NCBI GenBank assembly: GCA_949317995.1
Contig: OX439042.1
Coordinates: forward strand, 12,131,174 to 12,195,173
Direction of reading: 5' to 3'
From: Acholoe squamosa
Taxonomy: Eukaryota > Annelida > Polychaeta > Phyllodocida > Polynoidae
DNA length: 64,000 nucleotides
The translations under genes and the position numbers were made by a program. How positions within the stretch are numbered: position 1 is the first letter of the stretch; every line of letters begins with the position of its first letter. The notes under the pieces were generated by a model, which did not search any database, was not told the DNA's origin, and saw only the letters and a program-made list of their open reading frames with translations. Of this stretch, positions 48,340 through 61,100 are shown piece by piece.

Positions 48340-48690
48340 CCCCCCCTACCCCCTTGTAAGACTTTGTAACATAATAACCAATTCCACTCCCTAATTACAT
48401 AACCAGTCAGACCACCCCCCACCCACACATTAGTAACTCTTTGCATTCTAATCGACAATATGCAGGCTTAATTGATAAATAGACCTTCTTTTAAATCAAT
48501 ATGACCCCTCTCCTTCTTAATTTGACAGGGAAAACATGAAGATGCTTTAAATGCTTATATATGTGATGCATTTACCATTTTTGTTATGTAACACTTGGGG
48601 ACACCCCCCCCCCTCCTCCTGTCACAAAGTGTAACAAACTGCATTGACCCCCCTCGCCCTATGGTGTTATAATAATATTTGAACAGCCCC
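48340..48690. repeat. G/C-run MITE-like repeats, inverted relatives of 42845-42985
   Basis: 48340-48425 holds CCCCCTTGTAAGACTTTGTAA and CCCTAATTACATAACCAGTC in inverse order to the intron 13 copy. 48590-48690 holds CACAAAGTGTAACA and TTATAATAATATTTGAAC, matching the rest of that copy. These are fragments of one family. Confidence 0.5.
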
Positions 48691-49917
48691 TTATGGTAGT
48701 TATTACAGAAAAAAAAACACAAATAGACTAAAGGGGTACACATATGAATGTGGGATTTTACTCAATTCTTTCTTTGTCACCATCATGACAATTTTCAAAT
48801 ATAATTTATAATCACTGATTCACTATTTTCCCACCTCAACATAAATGCTGCTGTTATACTACTATATCAAAGCTTTATCATTATTGGCTTATGTTCTACT
48901 ATGGAAGTGTTTACTCAGTACTACTGATTTGCTACTGCTCTAGTCGCAAAAGGGTCACTTCTTGCAGATAGATTTGACCTGGCCCTCTGTTTCCCACTCC
49001 TTCCTATAGGTTACATGGAACTAATTCCATTTCCTCTATGTTTCTATATAGCATAACACACAAAAACAGCCCCCCGTAATGTTCGTTGGTAATATTTTCG
49101 ACCGTAGCAAGATTAAACCATCTCTCACACACAATGTGTTAGAATATAGGATAGGCTTAACCCTGAAAATCTTAACTAAGGGAGCGATACGTACAGCAAG
49201 TGCCATTCTACCCTATTTTGGGCCTCAAAACCTCCATTGGCCAGATGAACATTTGCAGACCTGATAAAATCCCCAAACATTGGCATAATATAAAAACTCA
49301 TCTACTGATCCATTTAGGAACTATTTGGGGTCACTTGTGATTTTGTTCATAATTTTACCAATATTTCTTGCATATGATTTCTAAGCCAATCAGCACCCAG
49401 ATCACCTTCAGTGCAGGCCTGAATACCATATGACTCACGAGAGGGCAGCATTTACGTCCATGTAACCTCTAGATGTTGCCTTTAGTTCCTTCTTCATCCT
49501 CCAGGTGGCTCTTTCCACCCCTTCCGTGTCTCATCAAATAATTATGGTTCACCTCTCTCTTTCTTTCTGGCCAAACGGGGGTTCGGGGGCAGAGCCCCCG
49601 ATCAAGGATATATGCCAGATCTCATCTGAATTTGAATTACATTCAGATGAGATCATCTGAAACTTATGGAAACTTACATGGAAGATTATTATTCAGATGA
49701 GATCTCATCTGAAAGGGGGGGGGGTTATCCGGGGGATGTGGCCGGATGGGTCTCTCAGGGAATGAAATGTTTATGGGGCGGTATGATGTCAGTCCACTTC
49801 CGGCCAGGTAAAAGATTTGAGAAGACGACCAGATGCGCTCTAGTCCCCTCCTATATAGGTCACACACACCCTCCTATGTAGGTCACACACACTACTATGA
49901 AGCCACAAGTAGTTGAT

Positions 49918-49986
49918 GGGGATGTAGCTCAGGGGGCTAATGCGCCAGAGAGTAATCAGAAGGACCCAAGTTCAAGAACCCAAAGG
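49918..49986 (+). repeat. tRNA-like remnant
   Basis: GGGGATGTAGCTCAGGGGG is a D-arm/A-box-like start, and CCAAGTTCAAGAACCC resembles a T-arm/B-box. The acceptor and anticodon stems do not pair well. Either a tRNA pseudogene or a SINE head. Confidence 0.4.
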
Positions 49987-51390
49987 GACAGAAAAACTAG
50001 TAGGAGCAAGGAGGACAGTAGTGATACAGTGGACACTCTATTAGTACTGCTTTCTGCCTTCAGCAGTGGCTCGGAAGTGGTCTACTACACTGCATAGGGG
50101 GTTGTGGCAGTAGACCACTGATCAACTACTGCACCTCATTTGCATATTTCAGACATACTGATCTGCCGCTGCTTTAATACTGATATTGCACTGCTCTACT
50201 ACTGGACCACTACTGCTTTAATCTGTGGTGTATGGCAGGGGAATAGCAGTGGATACTGAAACACCACTGTTACCCATACTGATCTGGTACCGAAACACTA
50301 CTGCTGTGCTCCACTGTTCATGTACTGCTTCTGTACTGTTTTTTCCACTGCATTCTGGCCCGGGGTGGCAACACATTCCTGATTTGGTCAGACCATCAGA
50401 TATTATACCAATGATTATGTCTTGAAGTCAGGGCATGGTATTTAGCAGACAACAAATCCTATAGCAATTATATCCTTTAATACACCACACTACGTTTCAA
50501 CTTTACCAGTGCTGCCACCGTCTGCTTACACTATGTAGACAAAACAATCAGGTCTCACAGATGTAAAGTGGTAAAATAAGGTCTCAGTATATTATATAGT
50601 TGAGAAAACACAAAACAAAAATGTGTTCACGCTAACCCAATCTGTCCATAACTATTCATGACATGTTCATATCTATAGAATTATCCAAACATTCATTGAT
50701 TTATTGATTGATTTAAACCGTCCTACCTCCGCATCCTCTAGGAGAATGGCGTTTATTTGAGACCCAACATCTAAACCGGCAAAGACGGTATGCATATTGT
50801 CCTAAATAGAAATATAAAGATCACATTGGAGCTGTGTATATTGTGGTGAGAAAATATACAGCCCAATACAACCTTGCCAGATGAAGTATATAAGTTGTAA
50901 GAGCTGTCAAATTCTCTTATGTATAGATGAATGGAAATAGAGACGATAAAGGTATAATAACAATATAATGAGTCAAGTAAATTCATTAAGTCAGGTACTG
51001 TATATCGATATAGAAGATATAAAGTATAATACAAAGATACTTGCTAGTAGAGATATAAATGGTAATGGAACATAGAGTCCTAAGAGGGGTTTACAATATG
51101 TACATAATGATAATGACATGAGTATATAGTATGAGGTGGTCGGCACGTGTCATAAGTCTACAGCGATGTACTAGTGGTGAGGAGCACTTGAAAATAAACA
51201 TAGGGATAAAAAGTATAAGTAAGCACCTGGGAGGATTATAGGTAGGATGAGTGAGCTGGAGGTGAGCAGTGCATGGTGAGGAGGGCTTGGAGAAGCATGC
51301 ACTCATAGAGGAGGGTTGAGGATATGTACGTTTAGCCTGTAGCAATATACCCGGGGTCTTGGACTATTTCAAGCAAGATGCACACAGTGG

Positions 51391-51739
51391 AGGTCGAATC
51401 CCACTTGGTGAAAAATGACTCAAATATCTTTGCGATTTTGATTCTCTTGCGAATTTGGGACCTTCCCCAAATTTGCAAGGATATAACTGCAGTAGGGTGT
51501 ATAGAACACGAGGGCACTGTTGTGTTTATTCATGTACTCCTTGGGTTATTTTGCATTTGTTGATGTTTATATCTCTGTGGATTATGTATTTCCTGGCCTA
51601 AAATCGCAAAAAAAGTGCTTGTGTTCTATTCACCCTACTGTAGTTATATCCTTGCGAATTTGGGGAAGGTCCAAAATTCGCAAGAGATTCAAAATCGCAG
51701 AGACATTTGAGTCATTTTTCGCCAAGTGGGATTGGACCT
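51391..51739. mobile_element. Fold-back element with about 110-bp arms
   Basis: The left arm (51391-51505) and right arm (51630-51739) are near-complementary: ATCCCACTTGGTGAAAAATG pairs with CATTTTTCGCCAAGTGGGAT, and CCTTCCCCAAATTTGCAAGG with CCTTGCGAATTTGGGGAAGG. The loop is about 125 bp. Non-coding; the open frames inside are mirror images of each other. Confidence 0.8.
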
Positions 51740-52369
51740 TTAGTAATAGTAATGGTTTGAGGGTGAACATTGGACTATTGTAATTGTGATTATCCTCAAA
51801 TAAAACCAGTGATATGTAACAGCGTCTTGGTACTTGGATCATACAGTGGGCAATCCGGGGCCATATCACTTGAGCATGGCTTATCCAATATGAACAGGAA
51901 GAACGACACGACTTAATAATGCACTTAAAATAAACCTTTATTATACAGTACTACAGACGACATTTAGCCCAACATTTATATATGGGAGTAATGGTGGTGG
52001 TGGGTTTGAGGGGGGTGGGGCAAAAGCTTTTTCCACCTCTTGACTATGAAGGGGGCCCTGTGAGGGGGTGGGCAAAAATAATTATCTGTTATCCATTTTT
52101 GCGCTCCAACAGGTTAAAAGGGCCCATTCACGCATGGTTGTTGGCTCCTCAGGTTGGGGGGGGGGACGGTAAAACACCCAACCCCATGTTGTTGAAAAAA
52201 TGACCACTCCCAAATGGTTGAGCTTCAACTCAAGGTGCGTATTCTTTGTCATTGATCACTCTTAACTAAACGTACATAACTGAGTGTTCAGAAGGGGCCT
52301 AAGATCGGTCAGGTGATGGTGAAAGAAGAGGTTGTTAGCTACCATTATCTATAATTGTTGTATTAACCC

Positions 52370-52666
52370 TTTAGGGACCGCTGGTGCATTAATGCATCAT
52401 GCCCACACTCTATTTACAGTGCATTGCTTTTATTTTTAGAAAACAACAGGAGCTACTCTTAGTACAAATCCAATGACTCTACAGTAGGTTGCCCTGTACG
52501 CAGAACTCTGGCATTTACTGCCTATTTACAATTTCAGCTAAGAGTGTACTGGTCAGCATGATGCCCAAATGAAGTGTGTCAATCCTGTTAGGGTCGCGAG
52601 GGCAGCATTCATGCATCATGCCGACCAATGAGCATGATGCATGAATGCATTGAAAGGGTTAATAAC
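52370..52666. repeat. Inverted-repeat element with GCATTAATGCATCATG ends
   Basis: AACCCTTTAGGG and GCATTAATGCATCATGCC at the left are mirrored by CATGATGCATGAATGC and AAAGGGTTAAT at the right. Related sequences recur at about 52865-53100, 56195-56365, 56860-56990 and 59270-59480, so this is a local family. It could not be given sharp ends. Confidence 0.55.
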
Positions 52667-53819
52667 AGTAATGGTGGTTAACTACAATTACCTATAATTG
52701 TGGTGTTAAAGGTATCACAATTACACCGACAATGAAACCTACAGCTGTGATCATCCTGCCGTAATTACCACACAAAGTATACAAGCATCTGTGATATGAC
52801 GATATCAACACAACCATCGACCCTTTTAGTAGAGCATGGTGCTCAGAATTCTTCCTCACAATGGGACAATATTCAAAAACCGCCGTAAAGATGTCACCTA
52901 TACAGGGGGTTGTTAAAATATAACATACTTCTATATTGAGTGTATCGGCTCTGTAGGGTAGTCAGAATGCACACATGCAGCATTGGCGAGTTTCTCACTA
53001 GAACTGCATTCCTGCATGAAGATTATAAAAGGGTTAAAGTGCATCAAAGCGGTGTGATGTTTCAAGGGTTAACCATATGAATGCCGATAGTCAAGCAGTG
53101 CACCGTGCCCATCAATCTGCATGCCCTTTAATGAAGTCGACTGCATGGTCCTCTTTTGTTATCAACAGGGGTAGGGGTTGGTGAAATGTTGGAGTCCGAA
53201 AATTTGTTGTTAAAAAATGACTACTCCCTAAAGCATCACGCCAACCTTACAGGACAGATGCCATCCTACAGGATCGTTAGAATGCATTTGATACCAGACA
53301 TGTCTTATCTTTACCCTACATCACTGCTAATGTTGTGGATAATCAGCAGAGCCTGTAGACCAAGTATAAATATTTACTCCCTGTTAATTAGAATAATAGC
53401 TGTAGACACAATCTTTGTAGACACAAGTCCATCCAAGCAATCTTTCATTCTGTTTTTTACCAAAAGCGATGAAGTAAGATAGTGCCCAGCAGTACATAAG
53501 ACAGCACACTTTGCATGCCCTTCAGCAGCGGAGCATAGCGTCCCGAATCTTTAAATGAATCTTTGATGTATTCATGTGTGCTGATGTCCTTTGTTGATGT
53601 CCTGTGGTTCAAAGAAGGCAGCCAGTCTTCAAGTCGCCATCTCTGTCTGTGAATGGTATATCTCAATGGTGTGTGAGAACACAGTATTATTGTCTGTACT
53701 CCTAGTGGCGTCATGCTTGAGGTGCATAGTTGGTTTAACGTGGATATATATGCGGATACCCTCCTCCCCCTCCCCCGGCTTGAGGACACTTGAATGACAG
53801 GCCTTGAATTTAGTTGTCA

Positions 53820-54700
53820 TTATTAAGAGGTTGCAACATCTTGAATTTGTCAGCTTTTGCACCATTTACAGTATACTAGCTATGTACTCTGAAGGCACTT
53901 TTTTCTCTCTGTGTACAAACCCCTATCAGTTTGCCAAGGATTGCAAACCGAAATATATTTTCCCTTTTGCCTGGAAATTAAGGGAATTGTTTGTGATATA
54001 AACTTAGATTCGCCACTTAGGTATTCATTCACAATACATTGCTTTTCTCAGGGCGATTTCCCTGATGACTCTATGGTGCATGATGCTTTAACGTGGTCCA
54101 TAGCTCAACAGTAAAAAGAATGTCATCGAAATAATTCCTGGTCCCAAAGTTGCCAGAGAGCTGTCGTTATTTTCACAGAGATGTCGTTATATTCACAGAG
54201 ATTCCTTGTACCACCGTACTGCCATCTGGGCTTCTTACAAAAAACTACCCTGGATCCCTATTTGTATAATTACAGTGGTTCACTGTTCAGTTTTACAAGG
54301 ATCCCTGGTAGATTCAACAGTTATTTCTTACAGTGTCCTACCCCTACCTTGGGATCCTTGAATGACAGTCTGAAGTTATAGACTAGAATCAAAATGAGCT
54401 TTTAAACTTTCTAGGGGCATTTCAGAGTAAAATTTGAGAACATACTTATTATTATCTGCCAACATGAAGAGTCTTACTGACAAGTTGGATTTGACAGTTT
54501 CTGCCTCATTTACTGTATGCCGCTCATTCTGAATACCCTGTATTTTTTAGTGAACAGGTACCTAAGTCCTACCATCAATTTACAGATGACCGAAATCTAA
54601 ATTTCGTTATTTCCTTCAGGGTAATTTGACGGGATGTAATCTTAGATGGCCATTTGGGGTATTCACCCAATACAATATACTGCTTTCCTATATAGATGTA
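53820..54700. repeat. Diverged direct repeat pair
   Basis: The stretches 53825-54060 and 54465-54700 share order and partial sequence (TTGTCAGCTTTTGC/TTGACAGTTTCTGC, CATTTACAGTATAC/CATTTACTGTATGC, GGTATTCATTCACAATACAT/GGTATTCACCCAATACAATA). No coding potential was recognised. Confidence 0.45.
54143..54260 (-). repeat. Dispersed repeat, inverted copy of 63880-63998
   Basis: Read on the minus strand this holds GTAGTTTTTTGTAAGAAG, GATGGCAGTACGGTGGT and CAAGGAATCTCTGTGAA then CTCTGGCAACTTTG. The plus strand at 63880-63998 holds the same series. Two copies of one repeat in opposite orientation. Confidence 0.65.
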
Positions 54701-55254
54701 ATTTGCATATATGATGTATGGTGCCAGCATGATCTAAGTTGGTCGATATGGCACTTTGAACCCTGACGAGCACTAGTCTGGATATACCTCCCTTTTATGT
54801 TGGCTTTGCCATTCTTGCATCCCACCTTGTTTGGCAAGTCAAGCATTGGTAAAAAAATCCATATAGAATAGGGTTATATTTAACCAGGTGAATCCTTCAT
54901 TAAAGAAGAAGAAGCATTACGATTGAATTTCTAGTTTGATAGAAACCGGAGCTTATCCCATTAGGTGAGTGAGTAACAGATGTTTAACGCCATTTCGACA
55001 GCTAAGGTCATATTCATGGCGAGAACTACATTACACAATTTCACAGGGGAATGTGTCAGTGCCTGCGCATATGTGCACCACACACATCCCGAGGGGATAG
55101 GAAAGAGGAGAAATAGACCCTTTTAAGTGGGCTAGGGAGGCCCGATCGCATTAGGTGCCAAATGCATGAGAGGAGTTGGCATTGACAATTTGTGCCTGTA
55201 TTAACGGATGATCCTAATGGCTGCTTTCCCCAGGACCCCTCTAAATAATTCATA

Positions 55255-56159
55255 CACTGCAAAAATGGTGTTTAGATTTTAAACATGTTTAGGTCTAAAC
55301 ACGTTTAAAACCTAAACATATAGGTCAGTTAGGTGTCTCACCGACTACACATTTAGGAAATGAACACTTTTATTCTAACTACATAAACATTTACGTTAAA
55401 CATGTTTAGATGTTTAGAGTTGAGACAGTTGAATAATAGGTGTTTAGATTTAAACATCAATATGTTTAGATACTTGGATGTTGAATCCACACCAGGTAGC
55501 AGCACTACCTTTGACTGGACTATCTGCACACAGTTATAATCAATTGTTGTGACAAAAGTCCCCAAATCCCATGTTTATCATGGTTTCATTTGATAGAATG
55601 TCATGTGAATAGAAAGGGCAATAGAAAATTGACTAGATTCAGCTCATGCCACCATCATTACCATAAAATAATCAATAAACTCCATGACTGACACCTATTT
55701 GATGTTATTCTGGAATAGATAAGGCAATGTCCTTCCTGCCAAGCTGTTGTACTTTCTCAAGTCTCTCATTCTGATGCAGTGTGTAATATATGTACACGTA
55801 TATATATAGCTGTGGCTGACATCTTTGGAGACTTTGACAAGTAAATACCTGCTGATGCCCCCCCAGTAAATGAGAAAAAAACAACAAAATATATCTATGT
55901 TTTTTAATGCATACATGTCTGCAAACCTTAACTCTCCATCAAATCATTTAAACATCTAAACACAAAAATTCATAAACACCTAAACACAAAAATTCATATA
56001 TCTAAACACAAAAGTTTTAACCTAAACACCTACATTTCTAAACACTTGAGCTAAGCACATTGTTTGGCTAAACATGTTTAGGAAATTAATGTGTTCACAA
56101 AAACGTTGCAAGAAAATGTTTAGAATTGTGTTTAGGATCTAAACACCATTTTTGCAGTG
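55255..56159. mobile_element. TA-flanked TIR element with internal TTTAAACATG repeats
   Basis: Begins CACTGCAAAAATGGTGTTTA and ends TAAACACCATTTTTGCAGTG, with TA on both sides (55253-55254, 56160-56161). The interior repeats palindromic AAACATGTTTAG-type units near both ends. It is 905 bp with no transposase, fitting a Tc1/mariner-type non-autonomous element. Confidence 0.85.
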
Positions 56160-56515
56160 TAGAGCTGTATAACCATTATATTTCTGAATGTTGCACTAAT
56201 GGTGCCCTGGTTACATTAATGCATCATGCACGCTGACTCCATGCGGTGATACACCATTTAGGGTTTGGCATGATACATGAATGCAACTCTTGGAAAAGGA
56301 CATGCCAGGGATGCATCATGACAGTCATACTTTGTAACATTAGTAACCCATAAAGGGTTAACCACTCTCCCTAACACCACCATTGAGACAAATCCAAGAG
56401 CTCATCTTGGATAGTCTTGGTATTGTACACGAGTATTTTATAGATGTGTAATGAGATGTGAGTCACTACCTAAGGTGGCCACTTAGCTTCTACATCCACC
56501 ACAGACCTCAGGGAG

Positions 56516-56741
56516 TACCGTAAATTCTTTCATATAAGCCGCACCTAGTATCAGAACCCAAATCAAAGTGTGGCTTAACGTATGTGCCCAAAGCCAGGGT
56601 ACAGCTTATACAGGGGTATTTGACAGTATAGAATAGTATTAAACTGCCAATGTTCAAGCCTCCGGTGTGGGTTATAGCTCATTGCAAAGTCGAGGACGCG
56701 GCTTATATGAGGTTGCGGCTTACACAAGAAAATTGACGGTA
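56516..56741. mobile_element. MITE with TACCGT(A/C)AATT(C/T)T termini
   Basis: Begins TACCGTAAATTCTTTCATAT and ends AGAAAATTGACGGTA, each followed inwards by an AAGCCGC / GCGGCTT segment. It has several GGCTTA units inside. It is 226 bp and non-coding. Confidence 0.75.
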
Positions 56742-57370
56742 GTCTACCTGTAGGTGGGCGGACCCACACATTACAGCCAGCTGTAACATGGCATGAAACT
56801 TCACCCCTAGGCATTAAAGGTCCCCCAGGGGCACTCACAACTACTTCTTATACATGACTTAACCCTTAAAGCAGAGCATTATTTCTAAATACTCATGACC
56901 CCTTTGGTTACACAATACACTAATGCAATGCTGGCTGACCTATGTGCCAACACTGCACCATGCTGAATGCCCAAGGACTTATGGAGGGGAGGGGAAGGGG
57001 ATGTGAATGAGCCAGTCCCTTTTACCTCCCCCCCCCCGCTCTCCCTTCCAGCCTTCCCACCCCCTCATTTCACCCCACCCCACACCCCAACAACATTGGT
57101 GCCCTCCTTACTGTCTTCTGTCAACTTTGTGACCGACTTTGTTTATTTTTCATTTCTTGCTTCATATTTCAAAATCAGCCAAGCTTGACAGTCACAACAG
57201 GGAGTTGATACAGCTAATGGATAACAAGGAGAAAATAGGGAGCTTAGTTTATCTGTTCCCACCTGGTGGGAAACAGGAAATAAGGATATAGTAAAACAGA
57301 CAAAAAGAATAAGCATTCGAAAGTACATGTATTGAGAAACTATTAATTAATTAGCATTTAGACACTTACA

Positions 57371-57426
57371 TGGAGAGAGAGAGAGTGAGAGAGACAGAGA
57401 CAGACAGACGGACAGACAGACAGAAT
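57371..57426. repeat. (GA)n and (CAGA)n simple repeat
   Basis: Imperfect GAGA followed by CAGA/GACA units. Confidence 0.85.
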
Positions 57427-57599
57427 CAAGGCAGATAGAGGAGAGGGCACCGGTAGTTGCCCAAGTGGGAGAAGGAATTGCCCGATAGTCAGGCAAAGGG
57501 AAAGCGACTGATTGAAACAAAATGGAATAGAAATGCAGAAAGAAGTAAGACAGGAATAGAGAATAGAAAGAGTACTCTAGAATGCCAAGTTATGTTCTT

Positions 57600-58120
57600 A
57601 CTTGGTTTAAAGTAACTGTGAGAAGAGTGCAGCCATGCGTGACCTCCTGGGGGGCAGTCAGTGCTCAGGTACAGGAGGTATATACAAGCACCCAGAGGCC
57701 GTGCCACATCCAGGTGTGCTACTATTCACCTGTACATGTCACACCCTGGAGGACCACCAGACCCTAATGCTGACTGACCAGTTTGTCTCCAGGGTTGTAT
57801 GAAGGAGTCCAAGTCTGAAATTACCATTGTTCAAGCTTGTCACACCTCTTGGTGGTTTGGATTTTAAACAGATGTGACAGCTGAGGACTGAGTACTTTGT
57901 TCTAACTGGGACAGGAGGAGGAGAACAGTGGAGTAGGGGAGGAGGATCTCCCAGGGTGTGTGAGTGAGCCTTAAGTGGACGCCTACCTGGCAGGCTTGTA
58001 CCTGTAGAGGAAGCTGTGATGTAGAAGGGGTAGGAGGTAGGAAGGCTGACTGGGAGCCAGGACATACCTACCCGACAACATAGAGGGATACACCCGGACT
58101 CTGCTCACACCTAACCAGGT
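57600..58120 (+). other. Possible upstream exon of an unseen gene
   Basis: A less repetitive, slightly GC-richer stretch that ends CTAACCAG followed by GTAGGT (58118-58124), a good splice donor. There is no coding frame with a known domain. It could be a 5' untranslated exon of a gene beyond the window. Weak. Confidence 0.15.
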
Positions 58121-58129
58121 AGGTCTCTC

Positions 58130-61100
58130 TACTGTATTTGTGTGCATGTTTACAGATGTTTAACCTGTTTGACATGTATTTGAGGACAGGTATGTGCCCC
58201 TCTCACTCACATACTCCCCTCACCCTCTCAATAGAAGATGACAAGGAAGCAACAGGAACCTTCAGAACAACCATACAGAACGTTATGCAAGTCATATCTC
58301 TAGCTACGTAAGGATGCTGAGAAAAGAATAAATGTCATACATCAGCAGAAAAAAAAATAATAACTGAGCAACAAAAGCAAGTGTTCAAAAGTGGATGATA
58401 CTAGAAGTGGCAATGGTGGGAGATCTGCCATACCAAACTCAATCTAAACCTTTCTGTTCTGGTGAATGTAGGGTGTATCTTGTGTAGCGGATGTCCTGTC
58501 TTGTCTCCTGTAGTCCAACACCTGTGGGAGTTTGCAGCAGACTAACCACCCACAACTAATACTGATAGAGATCCCCTTATATACATGCACATGGACATTT
58601 GCCTCGATCATTACTTGGGGAATACCACAGTATAACCACACCTCCCCTATATCTGTCAAAAAAGAGGTGGGGAGGTGGGTTTTTTTACATTCCTGAGCTG
58701 ACTCGTATGAGGCTAAAAGTACCTGAGATCAATCTTAGCCCTTTAAATTAAGGACGTTAGAACTTCAGTGTGGTATGCCCATTGGTTAGTATGGCAAGCG
58801 AAACCTCATGGGCACACCACACAGACTCTTGGTGCCGTAAAAGCTTTTTACCCCTCTTAGGGGGAGGCGTGAAAAGAGTAGCCTCTTTTTAGCAAAACGG
58901 CAGCGGGAGCAACAAAATGTTTGACCAACGTTGAGTGGGGCTTGAAAAAGATATGATGGATCTTTGATCAGAAACAAGGCTGGGGTGAAGCGCAAAATGA
59001 GGTATTGCCCCTCCTCTTATTTCTTGGTAATTGGTTTAGATCCAGAATAAGTAAATAAGTTTATTTTCCACTATGGATAAACAGGATAGATTGCGCACAG
59101 CTTTTAGTTTATTCTACTGTTGGGCATGTACAGTACAGGCACTATACACAAGTGCAACATTCTCAGCTGAAAGTGTCAACCTACATTCTGTGGTCATTTC
59201 AGTGACTAATGTTACACTTACATCATCCACCCACACGTTGGTGCCTGACACAAAAGGTGAAATGGTTACCCTGAGTTAACCATTTAAAGGTCGCTGATGC
59301 AAGCCCATTGGCATGATGCACTAATGAAGTGCTGGTGAGACTGCTCACTAGCACTTCATTAGAGCATCATGTCGACCCTCCGGGACTGTATCAACCCTAC
59401 AGTTTTGGCATGATACATGAACATAGGTAGTCCTAGCAGGTTACTCACCAGGGCTGCATTCATGCATCATGACGGCCATTGTTACATCCTGGTGAGGGGA
59501 TCTCCCCCATATGGCTCTGGGATTACTTTTGGTTAACCAGAGAGTGGGATTCTATGAGATTATCCCTGCTGCCATCACAGCACTGCATACCTCACCGGCG
59601 CCTGTGAATCCATTTACTAACCCTTTAAAACGCCTCATATAAATCTACAGCAGTGGTGGGTTTGAATGTGACCTCCCCCCCCCTTCCGTTTTCCCTGCTG
59701 TTAATTTGCCCTATAAAGTCTGGGGTTTAATCTTCTAGGTTGGCCAAAAGCAAGTGGGACATGCCCCTCCCCTCACCCCCTGTTTCTCACGCCCATGGGA
59801 TCGTGCATCCTGATGAAATGCATTTCTATGCATTTTTATGTTGCCTATATGGGATTAAAACAGGCATTTACATCAGTGGGTACTTTACTGTTTCTTCTTA
59901 GGCCACCATGTAATAACATACCAGAATTCCTCCATGATACTAATTTCATGCTTCACCTTTCACCCCTATACATCCTTACATAGTTATCATTACTTTCCCT
60001 CCCACATATCATATTATGTTCCCAACAGAATATCGCGAAGGCACTTTCATACAGGAAGTCGTTTTGTATAACTGTTTGACTGAATTGCAACATAGATGAA
60101 ATTCACTGTGGTGATTCAGATAAGAAGGCATTTTATATTCCTGAGTGTACAATGTTTAATTCAGCTCTTTATGAATTCATATATATAAAATGTGTTAATT
60201 TGGCCAAGTAGTCTAAAAGATCAGCATGGCGAGAGGTATGAAAAAAGAGAGAGAAAAAACTTAAAAAACTTGAAATAAAAGCACATGACATGTAGAGTGT
60301 AGGCCTAGTTATATAGCTATGCATCTATAACTGAGGTTGGGCCAACAGATGCAATTAGCCACAATCTTTGAATACTAGCATGTCAAAGAATGATCCCTTA
60401 GTGACCTCTGATGAAGTCCATAAGCAAATACCCATTATAAGCTTTTATCATATTGGTAATGATTATATCATGCTGAAGAAACACAACCCACATATTGAGA
60501 AATTCAATATCTATAGGTGCAAGTAGAAATCATATAGCTCATGTCATGAATGTAGAACTTTTTCTCCCCGTCTGACAAAGTGTTATATCGCCTTATTAGC
60601 CACTTTGGTATAACCACCCTTGGTTTGGTGTTATCCATTGATATTACAGGTCCAGACTTGAGACATAATTATGAGATATCGATAGCCTTGAACAGTCAGC
60701 TCCAAACAAAATATTGGGGTAGAGGGAGAAATACAAGTTAAAGGCTAAATTCGACTTGAGCCGAAGCATATTAAGAAAATGTCGCCTAATTCATACCAAA
60801 ATGTTACACAGAAAATGTGGAATTCATAATATATGTATATAATTAATATTTCAGCTAATTATTATTTCTTATCTCTGACTTATTGGATGGGGAATCAGCA
60901 GAGAAGCACTCCTGGTTTTCACGGTTTTATTTAACCTTCTAACATAAGATAAGACAATTTTCCACTCTTCTTTTTTTCAAAGTTTGTATCATGGGCTCCA
61001 GCCACCTACAAAATAACCATTCCATCCAGAACGAAACTGATAGCTTCTATAATATTTCCCAGAGTGATCCATTACACGCTCAGTTGAACTTGAAGAAAAA

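Larger units (their letters stand above)
48014..50364. mobile_element. Possible composite fold-back element just downstream of MATE copy 2
   Basis: The left end CCCGGACCAGAAGGCAGTA and right end ACTGCATTCTGGCCCGGG are inverted copies with about three mismatches. Both ends are followed inwards by ACTG/CAGT-rich sequence. The interior contains other repeats (48340-48425, 48590-48690, a tRNA-like piece at 49918), so it may be a nest of insertions. The only close AATAAA after the MATE stop (48061-48066) lies inside its left end. Confidence 0.4.

Noticed and set aside
49918..49986. Functional tRNA gene
   Set aside because: The stems do not pair; kept only as a tRNA-like remnant.
57739..58065. Minus-strand 108-codon frame
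   Set aside because: No domain and no splice or promoter support; probably chance in a slightly GC-richer stretch.
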